From SpSt-501 sp037481615 (GTDB lineage Bacteria > Desulfobacterota > Desulfobacteria > Desulfobacterales > SpSt-501): DNA of 64,000 bases. A model generated the notes under the pieces. The model did no database searches. It saw nothing but the letters and a program-made list of their open reading frames with translations, and had not been told where the DNA came from. Location of the stretch: the NCBI GenBank assembly GCA_037481615.1, contig JBBFLI010000007.1; one strand, 5' to 3'. Shown piece by piece: positions 15,170 to 24,758 of the stretch (position 1 is the stretch's first letter; each line of letters starts with the position of its first letter). The position numbers and the translations under genes were made by a program.

Positions 15170-16783
15170 ATGCGGAAGCCATCCCGGGAAAAGGGGGCGA
15201 CGGCCGTGGGGGCGAGACCGTCCCGAGAACCCTCCGCCAGCCGGCCGCAGCCCAAGTCCGGGCCGCCGGACGAGGGCCTGCAGCGAGCCCTGGATGCCGC
15301 CCGGCGCGAGAACGAGCAGCTGCTCGCGCTCTACGAGACCGCCCTCGGCCTCATCCACCGCATCGACCAGGAAGAACTCCTCGAAGCCGTCCTCCAACGG
15401 GCCGCGCGGCTGGCCGGGACCGCTCACGGCTTCATCTACCTGCGTGACGGCCCCGCGCTGGTGATGCGGGTGGGGATGGGCTTCTTCAAATCCCAGATCG
15501 GCCTCCGCGTCGCCCCGGGCGAGGGGCTGGGCGGGCGGGTCTGGCAGAGCCGGGCCCCCCTCGTGGTGGACGATTACCGGGGGTGGGAGGGGAGGCTGCC
15601 CGCGAAGGTCTTCGACGAGGTGCGCTCGATCGCGGGCATTCCCCTGCGGTATCGCGACGGCGTGGAAGGGGTGATCGGGCTCGCGCGCGTCGAGGCGGGG
15701 CGGGGCTTTTCGCACGAGGAGGTGAAGCTGCTCGAGCGCTTCGCGGGGCTGGCGACCGTCGCCCTCGACAAGGCCCGGCTGATCGCCGAGGCCCGCAACG
15801 AGCTCGCCGAGCGCCGCCGCACGGAGGCGATCCTGCGGCAGAGCGAGGAGCGCTACCGCCAGCTGCTCGAGTCGCTGCCCGACCCGGTCGTCGTCTACAC
15901 CCTGAAAGGGGAGGCGCTCTACGTCAACCCCGCCTTCGAGCAGACCTTCGGCTACCGGCGCGAGGAGCTGCTCGGCCGCAGCATCGCGTTCGTGCCCGAG
16001 GAGAACTGGCCCGAGACGCGGGCGGCGATCGAGGCGCTGCTCGGCGGGAAGAAGGTGCTGCTCGAAACGCGGCGCCGCACGCGGCAGGGGCGCCTGCTCG
16101 ACGTGCAACTCACCTCGACGCTCTACTTCGATGAAAAGGGCCGGCCCGCCGGGAACATCGTCATCCTGCGCGACATCAGCGGCCGCAAGGAAGCCGAGCG
16201 CCGGCTCGCCGAATCCCGCGACGCCCTCGAGGAGCGGGTCGCCGCCCGCACGCGGGAGCTCGCCTCGGCCAACGAGGCCCTCGCCCGCGAGGTCGAGGAC
16301 CGGCGCCGCGCCGAGGCGAAGCTCCGCCGGCGGGAAAAGCAGCTCAAGGCGCAGTCGCTTCACCTGCAGGAGGTCAACACGGCGCTGCGGGTCCTGCTCA
16401 AGCAGCGCGAGCAGGACCGGCGCGAGCTCGGCGAAGGGGTGCTCGCCAACGTGCGCGAGCTGATCCACCCCTACCTCGAGCGCCTGCGGCAGGCGCGTCT
16501 GGCGCCGTTCCAGAAGGCCCTGGTCGACATTCTGGAGTCCAACCTGGAGAGCATCGTCTCGCCCTTCGTCAGCCGGCTCTCCAGCCTGCACCGGGGCCTG
16601 ACCCCGACCGAGGTCCGGGTCGCGAACCTGGTGCGGGAGGGAAAGACGAACAAGGAAATCGCGGAGTTGCTCTCGATCTCGAGCAACACCGTCCTCTTCC
16701 ACCGTCACAACCTGCGAACCAAGCTCGGCTTGCGCAACACCAAGCGCAACCTGCGGACCTATCTCCAGGGGATCACGGAATAG
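15170..16783 (+). CDS. GAF-PAS sensor with C-terminal LuxR-type DNA-binding domain
   Basis: 537 residues. After a disordered basic N-terminus come a GAF domain (about residues 50-205, GEGLGGRVWQSRAPLVVDDY, GIPLRYRDGVEGVIGLARV), a PAS domain (about 220-345, RQLLESLPDPVVVYT, NPAFEQTFGYRREELLGR), a long coiled coil (about 345-435, many Glu/Arg heptads) and a LuxR helix-turn-helix at the C-terminus (LTPTEVRVANLVREGKTNKEIAELLSISSNTVLFHRHNLRTKLGL). There is no kinase domain or receiver domain. It is a cytoplasmic one-component transcription factor whose ligand is unknown. Start choice is weak because no clear ribosome-binding site precedes the ATG. Confidence 0.88.
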   Translation: MRKPSREKGATAVGARPSREPSASRPQPKSGPPDEGLQRALDAARRENEQLLALYETALGLIHRIDQEELLEAVLQRAARLAGTAHGFIYLRDGPALVMRVGMGFFKSQIGLRVAPGEGLGGRVWQSRAPLVVDDYRGWEGRLPAKVFDEVRSIAGIPLRYRDGVEGVIGLARVEAGRGFSHEEVKLLERFAGLATVALDKARLIAEARNELAERRRTEAILRQSEERYRQLLESLPDPVVVYTLKGEALYVNPAFEQTFGYRREELLGRSIAFVPEENWPETRAAIEALLGGKKVLLETRRRTRQGRLLDVQLTSTLYFDEKGRPAGNIVILRDISGRKEAERRLAESRDALEERVAARTRELASANEALAREVEDRRRAEAKLRRREKQLKAQSLHLQEVNTALRVLLKQREQDRRELGEGVLANVRELIHPYLERLRQARLAPFQKALVDILESNLESIVSPFVSRLSSLHRGLTPTEVRVANLVREGKTNKEIAELLSISSNTVLFHRHNLRTKLGLRNTKRNLRTYLQGITE

Positions 16784-16832
16784 CGGGGATTACCCGCTGA
16801 TTTCCCGCTTTTTAGCCCGCGATTAAAAATTG

Positions 16833-16886
16833 TTGACCCGGCTCCGGCCCTTCGTTAAAAGGGGCTATACGAAATGAATCCATTTC
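16833..16886 (+). promoter_or_regulatory. Candidate promoter and inverted repeat upstream of the Liv-type operon
   Basis: TTGACC at 16833-16838, 17-bp spacer and TAAAAG at 16856-16861. A short inverted repeat, GAAATG-AATC-CATTTC (16871-16886), lies just downstream of the predicted start site and could be an operator. No regulator can be assigned from sequence alone. Confidence 0.4.
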
Positions 16887-16922
16887 AAAAATTCTAGCTT
16901 TCAGGGAAGGGAGAGGCGACCC

Positions 16923-17744
16923 GTGGGCGAGGCGGCCGCAGGCGACGCGGGGGGGGTTCTGCTCGAGGTGAGGGACGTCCACATGTATTTCGGCAAGGTG
17001 GCGGCGCTCGCCGGGGTGAGCCTGGAGGTGCGCAAGGGCGAGATCCACTCCGTGATCGGCCCGAACGGGGCGGGCAAGACCGTGCTCATGAACTGCATCA
17101 ACGGGCTCTACCGGCCGCAGAAGGGAGACATCCTCTTCAAGGGCCGGCGCATCAACGATCTCAAGCCCTACCAGCGCGCCGCCCTCGGCATCTCGCGCAC
17201 CTTCCAGAAGGTGGAAGTCTTCGGCGGCATGACCGTGCTCGACAACATCCGCCTCGGCCGGCACATCCACCTGAAAAGCGGCATCCTGAGCGGCGCCCTC
17301 TACGTGGGCAAGACCGCCCGCGAGGAGATCGAAAACCGCCAGTTCATCGAGGAGGAGATCATCGATCTGCTCGAGATCGAGCACATCCGGCACAAGCCGG
17401 TCGGGATGCTGCCCTACGGGCTGCAGAAGCGCGTGGAACTCGGCCGGGCGCTCGCCCTCAAGCCGGAACTGCTGATCCTCGACGAGCCGCTCGCCGGGCT
17501 GAACCTCGAGGAAACCGAGGACATGGCGCGCTTCATCCTCGACGTGAACGAGGACCCGCGCTGGAACATCACCTGTCTGCTCGTCGAGCACGACATGGGG
17601 GTGGTGATGGACCTGTCGCACCGCGTTCTCGTGCTCAATTTCGGCATTCCGATCATGGACGGGACGCCGCAGGAGGTGCAGCGGAATCCGGACGTGGTGC
17701 GGGCCTACCTGGGGGAAGAGGACCTCTATGCCACACGACGATAG
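16923..17744 (+). CDS. livG: Branched-chain amino acid-type ABC transporter ATPase (LivG-like)
   Basis: 273 residues from a GTG start with a GGGAGAGG box upstream. Walker A is GPNGAGKTVLMNCING, the signature region is LPYGLQKRVELGRAL, Walker B is LLILDEPLAGLN, and the H-loop lies in LLVEHDMGVVMDL. The C-terminal extension (VLNFGIPIMDGTPQEVQRNPDVVRAYLGEE) is typical of LivG. It energises the LivH/LivM permease encoded downstream. The stop overlaps the start of an acyl-CoA synthetase gene by 17 bp, so import and CoA activation are translationally linked; the substrate may therefore be a carboxylic acid rather than an amino acid. Confidence 0.93.
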   Translation: MGEAAAGDAGGVLLEVRDVHMYFGKVAALAGVSLEVRKGEIHSVIGPNGAGKTVLMNCINGLYRPQKGDILFKGRRINDLKPYQRAALGISRTFQKVEVFGGMTVLDNIRLGRHIHLKSGILSGALYVGKTAREEIENRQFIEEEIIDLLEIEHIRHKPVGMLPYGLQKRVELGRALALKPELLILDEPLAGLNLEETEDMARFILDVNEDPRWNITCLLVEHDMGVVMDLSHRVLVLNFGIPIMDGTPQEVQRNPDVVRAYLGEEDLYATRR

Positions 17745-19683
17745 ACCTTCGGCCGTCTCCGCCGAGGAGCCCTCGGCGGAGATCCCGCACGAACTCACGA
17801 TCCCCAAGCTCTTCCTGGAAAAGGCGCGGCGCTACGGGGCGGGGCGGGTCGCCATGCGCGAGAAGGAGTTCGGCATCTGGCGGCCGATCACCTGGCAGGA
17901 GTACCTCGACCGCGTCCGCGCGATGGCCCTGGGTTTCATCCGGCTCGGCCTCGAGGAGGGCGACAAGGTCGCGATGATCGGCGACAACCGCCCCGAGGGC
18001 CTGATGGCCGAGATGGCCACCCTCTGCGCCCGCGGGGTGGCGGTGTGGCTCTTCCAGGACTGCCTGATGGACGAGGTGCGCTACATCGTCGACCACTCCG
18101 ACGCCAAGTTCCTCGTGGGCGAGGGACAGGAGGAGGTCGACAAGGCGCTCGCCATCCTCAAGGACTGCCCCAAGCTGAAGAAGGTCATCTACGACGACCC
18201 CAAGGGGCTGCGCCATTACAAGCAGGATGTCCTCATCCCGCTGCGCGAGGTCGAGCGGCTCGGAGGGGAACTCGACCGGGAGAAACCCCACCTCTTCGAG
18301 GAACTGATCGCCAAGGGGCACGGCGAGGAGATCGCCCTTCTCTTCTACACCTCGGGCACGACCGCCTTGCCGAAGGGGGCCCTGCTCTCCCATCACAACA
18401 TGCTCTCCATGGGTCGGCACCTGATGCAGATCGACCCCTGCGAGGAGTCCGACGACTACGTATCCTACCTGCCCTTCGCTTGGATCGGCGAGCAGATGAT
18501 GTCGATCTCCTGCGGCCTCCAGGTGGGCTACACCCTCAACTTCCCCGAGGAACCGGAGACCGCCCAGGAGAACATCCGCGAGATCGGCCCCCACGTCATG
18601 TTCGCCCCCCCGCGGATGTACGAGCAGATGACCCGCACGGTCCAGGTGAAGCACCTCGACTCGACCTGGCTCAAGCGCCAGGCGTTTCGCTTCGCGACCT
18701 GGGTCGGCTACCGCTACGCCGACCTCAAGTTCTCGAAGAAGCCGATCCCCCTGCACTGGCGGTTGCTGAACGCCGTCGCCTACGCCACCGTGCAGAAGAA
18801 GCTGAAAGACCACCTCGGCATGAGCCGCGTGCGCAACGCCTACACGGGCGGGGCGGCCATGGGGCCCGACCACTTCCGTTTCTTCCACTCGCTCGGCGTG
18901 AACCTCAAGCAGATCTACGGCCAGACCGAGGTGGCGGGCATCTCCGTCGTCCACCGTACGGGGGACATCAAGTTCGACACCGTCGGCCGCCCGATCCCCG
19001 GCACCGAGGTGCGCATCGCCGAGGACGGCGAGATCCTCACCCGCAGCCCCTCGGTCTTCAAGGGCTACTACAAGAACCCCGAGGCCACGGCGAAGACCCT
19101 GAAGGACGGCTGGCTCCACTCGGGCGACAAGGGTTTCATCGACGACGACGGCCATCTCGTCGTTTTCGACCGCACCAAGGACGTCTTCACGCTCAAGGAC
19201 GGACGCCCCTTCGCCCCCCAGTACCTCGAGACCCGCTTGAAGTTCAGCCCCTACATCAAGGACGCCTGGGTGGTCGGGGACCGCCGGGACTACCTCGCCG
19301 CGGTCATGTGCATCGACTACTCCGTGGTCGGCAAATGGGCCGACGAGCGGAAGCTCAACTACACGAGCTACCAGGAACTCTCGCAGATGCCCGAGGTCTA
19401 CGACCTCGTGGAGAAGCAGATCCGCCAGGCGAACCGGGACCTCCCCCCGGCGGCGAAGATCCGCAAGTTCACGAACCTCTACAAGGAATTCGACCCCGAC
19501 GACGAGGAGCTCACGCGCACGCGCAAGCTGCGGCGGGCCTTCGTCGAGAAGCGATACAAAATGATCGTGGACGCGCTCTACTCGGATGCCGACAAGGTCC
19601 ACATCGACACGACGATCAAGTACGAGGACGGCCGGCAGGCGCACATCGTGACCGATCTGCGGATCGTGGAAATCCGCGACTGA
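17728..19683 (+). CDS. Long-chain-type acyl-CoA synthetase (AMP-forming)
   Basis: 651 residues, the length of FadD15-type long-chain ligases. The ATP/AMP P-loop is FYTSGTTALPKGALLSH, followed by IYGQTEVAGISV and the adenylate-binding GWLHSGDKGFIDDDGHLVVFDRTKD block. The C-terminal region (KIRKFTNLYKEFDPDDEELTRTRKLRRAFV) carries the conserved T-R-T-R-K-L-RR motif. It forms acyl-CoA from a carboxylic acid, ATP and CoA. It lies inside the Liv-type transporter operon between livG and livH, an arrangement common in anaerobic Deltaproteobacteria, which supports transport of an organic or fatty acid. Confidence 0.92.
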   Translation: MPHDDRPSAVSAEEPSAEIPHELTIPKLFLEKARRYGAGRVAMREKEFGIWRPITWQEYLDRVRAMALGFIRLGLEEGDKVAMIGDNRPEGLMAEMATLCARGVAVWLFQDCLMDEVRYIVDHSDAKFLVGEGQEEVDKALAILKDCPKLKKVIYDDPKGLRHYKQDVLIPLREVERLGGELDREKPHLFEELIAKGHGEEIALLFYTSGTTALPKGALLSHHNMLSMGRHLMQIDPCEESDDYVSYLPFAWIGEQMMSISCGLQVGYTLNFPEEPETAQENIREIGPHVMFAPPRMYEQMTRTVQVKHLDSTWLKRQAFRFATWVGYRYADLKFSKKPIPLHWRLLNAVAYATVQKKLKDHLGMSRVRNAYTGGAAMGPDHFRFFHSLGVNLKQIYGQTEVAGISVVHRTGDIKFDTVGRPIPGTEVRIAEDGEILTRSPSVFKGYYKNPEATAKTLKDGWLHSGDKGFIDDDGHLVVFDRTKDVFTLKDGRPFAPQYLETRLKFSPYIKDAWVVGDRRDYLAAVMCIDYSVVGKWADERKLNYTSYQELSQMPEVYDLVEKQIRQANRDLPPAAKIRKFTNLYKEFDPDDEELTRTRKLRRAFVEKRYKMIVDALYSDADKVHIDTTIKYEDGRQAHIVTDLRIVEIRD

Positions 19684-19708
19684 GCGGCCGCGGCGAGGAG
19701 CCCACGCG

Positions 19709-20593
19709 ATGGATCTCTTTCTGATGACGCTGACGACCGGAATCATGGTAGGCGGCATTTACGCGCTCGTCGCCCTCGGCTGGGTGCTGATCTACAAGTG
19801 CTCGGGGGTCCTCAACCTCGCCATGGGCGAGATGACCCTGATCGGCGCCTACGTCTCGCTCAGCTTCTACAGCATGGGGGTGCCTTTTCTCCTCTCGATG
19901 CTCCTCATGCTCGCGATCGGCTTCATCCTGGGCATCCTGACCGAGCGCGTCTTTCTCGACCGGTTGATCGGCGAGCCGGTGCTCACGGTGATCATGGTGA
20001 CGGTCGGCCTCTCCTTCTTCTTCAAGGGAACGATCGAGTTCATCTGGGGCACCGACACGCGCACCTTCTCGCCCCCGGTCTTCTCGATCGAGCCGATCCG
20101 CATCGGCCCGCTCGTCGTCGGGCAGGTCTATCTCTGGAGCTTCCTGGCGGCGATCGTGCTGCTCGTCGTCTTCGTCAGCTTCTTCAAGTACACCCGCTGG
20201 GGGCTCGCCATGCAGGCGACGGCCGACGACGAGATGGCCGCCCTCTCCCTCGGCGTGAGCGCGCGCTTCGTCTACGCCGCGGCCTGGGCGATCGCCTTCA
20301 TGGCCGCCGGGGTCGGGGGGACGCTGCTCGGCAACATCAACGGCCTGAACATCTCGGTCGGCTACCTGGGGCTGCTCGTGCTCCCGGTGGTCGTGCTGGG
20401 GGGCCTGAACTCGGTGCCCGGGGCGATCCTGGGCGGCATCATCATCGGGGTGCTGCAGAATTTCTGCGGGGCCTATCTCGACCGGTATTTCCCGGGGGGC
20501 GTCAAGGAGATCGCCCCCTTCGCTTTCATGGCCGTCTTTCTGCTCTGGAAACCCTACGGGATCTGGGGCTGGGAGCGGATCGAGCGGGTGTAG
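19709..20593 (+). CDS. livH: Branched-chain amino acid-type ABC permease (LivH-like)
   Basis: 294-residue membrane protein with about eight hydrophobic segments. It opens with the LivH pattern MVGGIYALVALGWVLIYKCSGVLNLAMGEM and contains the coupling-helix region TADDEMAALSLGVSARFVYAAAWAIAF and the NSVPGAILGGIIIGVLQNF segment. It pairs with the LivM-like permease encoded 120 bp downstream. It is preceded by GAGGAG and follows the acyl-CoA synthetase gene by 25 bp. Confidence 0.93.
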   Translation: MDLFLMTLTTGIMVGGIYALVALGWVLIYKCSGVLNLAMGEMTLIGAYVSLSFYSMGVPFLLSMLLMLAIGFILGILTERVFLDRLIGEPVLTVIMVTVGLSFFFKGTIEFIWGTDTRTFSPPVFSIEPIRIGPLVVGQVYLWSFLAAIVLLVVFVSFFKYTRWGLAMQATADDEMAALSLGVSARFVYAAAWAIAFMAAGVGGTLLGNINGLNISVGYLGLLVLPVVVLGGLNSVPGAILGGIIIGVLQNFCGAYLDRYFPGGVKEIAPFAFMAVFLLWKPYGIWGWERIERV

Positions 20594-20712
20594 GAACCGC
20601 GTGAGCCGGACTGCGGGGCCGCGGCCCCGCGGGCGGCGCCCGGGGCGCTGCGCCGGTTGCGGCGGAACCCGCAGCCGGTGTTCGTTCACCCCCCAACGGA
20701 GCGCGAGCATTC

Positions 20713-21813
20713 ATGTCGACGACCTTTCTTCCCTGCGGCGAGTACCACGAGAGCTACCGCGAGGACCACGCCTGGTGGCAGACCAAGTTCATCAAGGCCA
20801 AGATGGTGCTCCTCCTGCTCGTCCTCTTCATCGGGATCCCGCTCGCGGCGGACTCCTACTGGCTGAGCGTCTGCAACCAGATCGGCTACACCGCGCTCGG
20901 CGCCCTCGGGGTCCAGCTGCTGATCGGCTTCTGCGGGCAGGTGACCCTCGGGCACGCGGCCTTCCTCGCGGTCGGGGCCTACACCTCGACCCTGCTCATC
21001 CTCGAGTTCCCCTGGCCGAAGCTCCTCATGGACCTCGGGCTCGCCTACCCGATCAGCATCTGCATCGCCGCGATCGCGGCCGGCATCTGGTGCGTGCTCT
21101 TCGGCCTGCCCTCGGCCAAGGTGAAAGGCTTCTACCTCATCCTCACCACCATGGCCGCGCAGTTCATCACCGTCGATTTCGTGATCACCCAGTACATCAG
21201 CCAGATCGGGGGCCGCGGCCAGGCCTTCTCGCTCCCCCCGGGGACGATCAAGATCGGCCCCTGGGTGATCGACAGCGACCTCAAGGTCTACTTCATGATG
21301 ATCGTGCTCGTGATCCTCTTCACGGCCGTCGTCGCCAACCTCCTGCGCTCGCGCGTGGGCCGCGCCTGGGTGGCGATCCGCGACAACGACATCTCCGCCG
21401 AGGTCATGGGGATCCACGTCGTGCGCTACAAGTTGCTCGCCTTCTTCGTCGCCGGGTTCATCGGCGGGGTGGCGGGCGCCTTCTGGATCAGCAACCTGGC
21501 CGCGATCAGCCCCGAGCACTTCCCCTGGTTCTGGTCGCTGTGGCTCGTCGGGGTGATCCTGATCGGCGGGGTGGGCTCGATCCACGGGACGATCTTCGGC
21601 TCGATCTTCATGGTCGTGGTCATGGAGCTGTTGCAGATGGCGGTCCTCCCGCTTGCCGCGAGCTACCCCAAACTCTTGATGGATTTTCTCTTCATCAAGG
21701 AGGCCGCCTTCGGGCTGGCGATCTGCGCCTTCATGATTTTCGAGCCGAACGGGCTCGCCTACCGCTGGTGGCAGGCGAAGAACTATTTCAATCTCTGGCC
21801 CTTCTCCTACTGA
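20713..21813 (+). CDS. livM: Branched-chain amino acid-type ABC permease (LivM-like)
   Basis: 366 residues. A hydrophilic N-terminus of about 30 residues precedes eight to ten membrane segments. The family motif GYTALGALGVQLLIGFCGQVTLGHAAFLAVGAY is intact, as are the coupling region VGRAWVAIRDNDISAEVMGIHV and GGVGSIHGTIFGSIF. It is the second permease subunit of the importer. The following intergenic stretch of 63 bp contains the ribosome-binding site for the binding-protein gene. Confidence 0.93.
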   Translation: MSTTFLPCGEYHESYREDHAWWQTKFIKAKMVLLLLVLFIGIPLAADSYWLSVCNQIGYTALGALGVQLLIGFCGQVTLGHAAFLAVGAYTSTLLILEFPWPKLLMDLGLAYPISICIAAIAAGIWCVLFGLPSAKVKGFYLILTTMAAQFITVDFVITQYISQIGGRGQAFSLPPGTIKIGPWVIDSDLKVYFMMIVLVILFTAVVANLLRSRVGRAWVAIRDNDISAEVMGIHVVRYKLLAFFVAGFIGGVAGAFWISNLAAISPEHFPWFWSLWLVGVILIGGVGSIHGTIFGSIFMVVVMELLQMAVLPLAASYPKLLMDFLFIKEAAFGLAICAFMIFEPNGLAYRWWQAKNYFNLWPFSY

Positions 21814-21876
21814 AGGGCCGCCGGGGGGTCCCCCGCCGGCCGCGTGCAAACCGGTTTCTCGCGAAAGGAGGAAACC

Positions 21877-23103
21877 ATGAAGGCTGCACCCTTGGCTCTG
21901 GCAATGGCGCTCGTGCTCTTCCTGGCGCCCGCCGCAACCGCCCAGGAGGTGGTCGTCGGCGCCCTGAACGACATGACGGGCGCCACATCCGACGTCGGCA
22001 AGGACTACGCCCTCGGCATCGCCGAGGCGGTCAACTACTGCAACGACAACGGGGGGGTGAACGGCAAGCCGATCAAGCTCGTCCAGTTCGACTACGGCTA
22101 CCGCGTGCCCGAGGCGCTGACCAAGTACAAGCTCTTCCAGCGCATGAAGGCGGTCGCCGTCCTGGGGTGGGGGACCGGCGACACCGAGGCGCTCGCGCCC
22201 ACGGTGACCCAGGACAAGATGCCTTATGTCTCGGCGTCCTACTCCGGGCACCTCACCGACCCCAAGAAGACGCCGTACAACCTCTTCGCCGCAACCGACT
22301 ACTCGACCAACGCGCGGGCGACCCTCACCGCCTGGTACGACACACGCTGGAAGAATCACCCCGACAACGGCAAGCGCAAGCCCCGTTTCGCCTGCTCCTA
22401 CATGTTCGCCTCGCCGTACGCGAGCGCTCCGATCAAGGCGATCAAGGACCAGGCGGCCCTGCTCGGCTTCGAGATCGGGCCCGACCAGGACGTCTCGCTC
22501 TTCGCCGTGGACGCAAAGAGCCAGGTGCTCGCGCTCAAGGACTTCAAGCCCGACGTCGTCTGGCACGGCAACACGACGATGTCGGTGTCGGCCACCCTGC
22601 GGGACGCCTACGCGCTGGGGCTCGGGGCCGACCACATCATCAACCTCTGGGGCCTGGACGAGAACCTGCCGCGGCTGGCGGAAAAGGCGGCCGAGGGTGC
22701 CATGGCGGCGACCGTCTGCGCCTTCTACGGCGAGGCGGGCGTCCCGATGATGCCCAAGGTCGTCGAGTACGCGAAGAAGTTCAACCCCGGCGTGCCCCAG
22801 GAGAAGCGCCTGATCCGCACCGTCCAGGCCTGGTCGAACGTGCTCGCCCTCTGGGAGGCGATGAAGCGGGCCGACAAGGCCGGGGCGCTGAACGGCGAGG
22901 GCATCCTGAAAAAGGGCTTCGAGACGATGCGCGAGTTCGACCTGGGACTGGGCGGGGCGAAGCTCACCTTCACGGAGACCGACCACCGCGTCTCCGGGGC
23001 GGTGCCGGTTTACGAGGTGAAGGACGGCAAGTTCCGCCTCGTGCAGGTGACCGACATCAAGAGCCGCTGGCCGGACAAGTGGAATAGCTGGCTCGGCTGG
23101 TAG
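21877..23103 (+). CDS. Periplasmic substrate-binding protein of the Liv-type importer
   Basis: 408 residues from the ATG at 21877, which is preceded by AAAGGAGG. Residues 1-22 form a signal peptide (MKAAPLALAMALVLFLAPAATA, cleavage before QE). The mature part starts VVVGALNDMTGATSDVGKDYALGIAEAVNYCND, the usual type I periplasmic-binding fold opening. The length exceeds LivJ/LivK (about 345 mature) and resembles binding proteins that take aromatic or carboxylic acids. It delivers ligand to LivHM. Its gene sits between livM and livF in the same operon. Confidence 0.92.
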   Translation: MKAAPLALAMALVLFLAPAATAQEVVVGALNDMTGATSDVGKDYALGIAEAVNYCNDNGGVNGKPIKLVQFDYGYRVPEALTKYKLFQRMKAVAVLGWGTGDTEALAPTVTQDKMPYVSASYSGHLTDPKKTPYNLFAATDYSTNARATLTAWYDTRWKNHPDNGKRKPRFACSYMFASPYASAPIKAIKDQAALLGFEIGPDQDVSLFAVDAKSQVLALKDFKPDVVWHGNTTMSVSATLRDAYALGLGADHIINLWGLDENLPRLAEKAAEGAMAATVCAFYGEAGVPMMPKVVEYAKKFNPGVPQEKRLIRTVQAWSNVLALWEAMKRADKAGALNGEGILKKGFETMREFDLGLGGAKLTFTETDHRVSGAVPVYEVKDGKFRLVQVTDIKSRWPDKWNSWLGW

Positions 23104-23141
23104 ACGGAGCAAACCCTGCAGCCCGAGGAGGTCGGCAAGCC

Positions 23142-23954
23142 TTGGATTCGCCGCAAAGCATCCTCAAGATCAACAACATCGAGGTCAAGTATCACGAGGT
23201 CATCCTCGTGATCAAAGGGGTCTCGATCGAAGTCCCCGAGGGGGGGATCGTGGCCCTCCTCGGGGCGAACGGGGCCGGGAAGAGCACGATCCTGAAGGCC
23301 GTCTCGGGTCTGCTCAAGCACGAGGACGGCCGCGTGACCGACGGCTCGATCGAGTTTCTCGGGCAGCGCATCGACCGCATGCCGCCCGAGAAGATCGCCA
23401 AGATGGGGATCGTGCAGGTGATCGAGGGCCGCCGCGTCTTCGAGCACCTGACCGTGGAGCAGAACCTGAAGGTCGGGGCCCACATGCGCAAGTTCGGCCG
23501 CTCCATCAAGGAGGGGCTGGAGATGGTCTACCACTACTTCCCCCGGCTCTACGAGAAGCGAAACGAGACCGCGGGCTTCATCAGCGGGGGCGAGCAACAG
23601 ATGACCGTCGTCGGCCGCGCGCTGATGACGAGCCCGCGGCTGATCCTGCTCGATGAACCCTCGATGGGGCTCGCGCCCCTGCTGATTCACGAGATCTTCA
23701 ACATCATCATGCGCCTCAACCGAGAGGAGAAGATTTCCATGCTCCTCGTCGAGCAGAACGCGAAGCTCGCCCTGAACGTCGCCCCCTTCGCCTACGTCCT
23801 CGAAAACGGCCGCATCGTGATGAACGACACCGCCGAAAAGCTGCGCGAGAACCCCGACATCAAGGACTTCTACCTCGGCATGACCGATCTCGGCGGCCGC
23901 AAGAGCTTCCGCGACGTCAAGCACTACAAACGCCGCAAGCGTTGGTTGACCTAA
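23142..23954 (+). CDS. livF: Branched-chain amino acid-type ABC transporter ATPase (LivF-like)
   Basis: 270 residues from a TTG start with GAGGAGGT upstream. Walker A is GANGAGKSTILKAVSG, signature ISGGEQQMTVVGRALM, Walker B LILLDEPSMGLAP, H-loop LLVEQNAKLAL (Gln-containing, as is usual for LivF). A basic tail (KHYKRRKRWLT) extends past the normal end. It completes the five-component transporter with livG, livH, livM and the binding protein. The TTG start would reduce translation relative to its neighbours. Confidence 0.92.
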   Translation: MDSPQSILKINNIEVKYHEVILVIKGVSIEVPEGGIVALLGANGAGKSTILKAVSGLLKHEDGRVTDGSIEFLGQRIDRMPPEKIAKMGIVQVIEGRRVFEHLTVEQNLKVGAHMRKFGRSIKEGLEMVYHYFPRLYEKRNETAGFISGGEQQMTVVGRALMTSPRLILLDEPSMGLAPLLIHEIFNIIMRLNREEKISMLLVEQNAKLALNVAPFAYVLENGRIVMNDTAEKLRENPDIKDFYLGMTDLGGRKSFRDVKHYKRRKRWLT

Positions 23955-23979
23955 ACGAACCCAGACAGGAGATCGCGCC

Positions 23980-24582
23980 ATGAGATCGCTATCGACCCGC
24001 AGGCTGGCCTTCCTCCTTGCGGTCGCGGCCCTGGCGGCTTCCGGTTGCGCCGGGGTGCAGAAGGCGACCGAAACCTCCTTCCAAGCGCCTTCGGTCGCGC
24101 TGAACCGCGCCGAGGTCGCAAGCTACTTCGGCTTCTGGTTCTACAACAACAAGGTCCAGCCCTCCCTGCCCGAGGGGGGGAAGCCGGGGAACAACGGCGC
24201 CCCGCTCATCTACCACTTCGTCTTCGACATCACCAACCCGAACGCCTTCCCCGTGCGGCTGGACAATCTCAAGTTCACCGTGGCGCTCGACGGCTTCGAC
24301 CTGAACACCGTGGGCTCCCAGGACGAGATCTGGATCCCCGGGGGGAAGACCTCCCAGCTGCGCGTGCCCTGTGTCCTGGGGCCGTTTGAGGCCTTCATGA
24401 GCCTGGGCGTGGTCGGCGGCATGCGCCTGCAGCAGATGGGGAAGAAACCCTGGGACCTGATCCAGACCTGGTGGACGAAGGCGCCCGACTTTTCCTTCCC
24501 GGTCGAGGTGCGGGAAGGCTCGGCGGTCTTCAAGGCCGACGGGATCACGAAGGTCGTCGCTTTCCAGGCGCGATACCCCTGA
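23980..24582 (+). CDS. LEA type-2-like lipoprotein
   Basis: 200 residues. The lipoprotein signal ends in ALAASGC with the modified cysteine at about residue 23. The mature domain has the immunoglobulin-like pattern of LEA14/WHy proteins (YHFVFDITNPNAFPVRLDNLKFTVALDGFDL), then a variable segment with GKKPWDLIQTWWTKAPDF. It follows livF by 25 bp and is co-oriented with the importer, so it is presumably co-expressed and anchored to a membrane facing the periplasm. Its role in the operon is unknown. Confidence 0.78.
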   Translation: MRSLSTRRLAFLLAVAALAASGCAGVQKATETSFQAPSVALNRAEVASYFGFWFYNNKVQPSLPEGGKPGNNGAPLIYHFVFDITNPNAFPVRLDNLKFTVALDGFDLNTVGSQDEIWIPGGKTSQLRVPCVLGPFEAFMSLGVVGGMRLQQMGKKPWDLIQTWWTKAPDFSFPVEVREGSAVFKADGITKVVAFQARYP

Positions 24583-24603
24583 GCCTTACCGCGCGCGGAA
24601 AGG

Positions 24604-24627
24604 CCGCCCGCCTCTGAAGGCGGGCGG
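24604..24627 (+). terminator. GC-rich hairpin after the lipoprotein gene
   Basis: A perfect 10-bp stem (CCGCCCGCCT / AGGCGGGCGG) with a CTGA loop lies 21 bp after the lipoprotein stop codon. No T-run follows, so it may act as a pause, attenuator or mRNA 3' barrier rather than a standard terminator. Confidence 0.4.
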
Positions 24628-24758
24628 ACCTCCCCGCGCGGCGGAAACCCCACCGCGTCGAAGAGCCGTTTCGAACCCAACCGGCCTGCGGCACGGCGTG
24701 CGGCGGGTGCCCGTGAGGTGCGCGCCCGCGCCGGCGGCAGGCCCTCCCGGGGTGAACC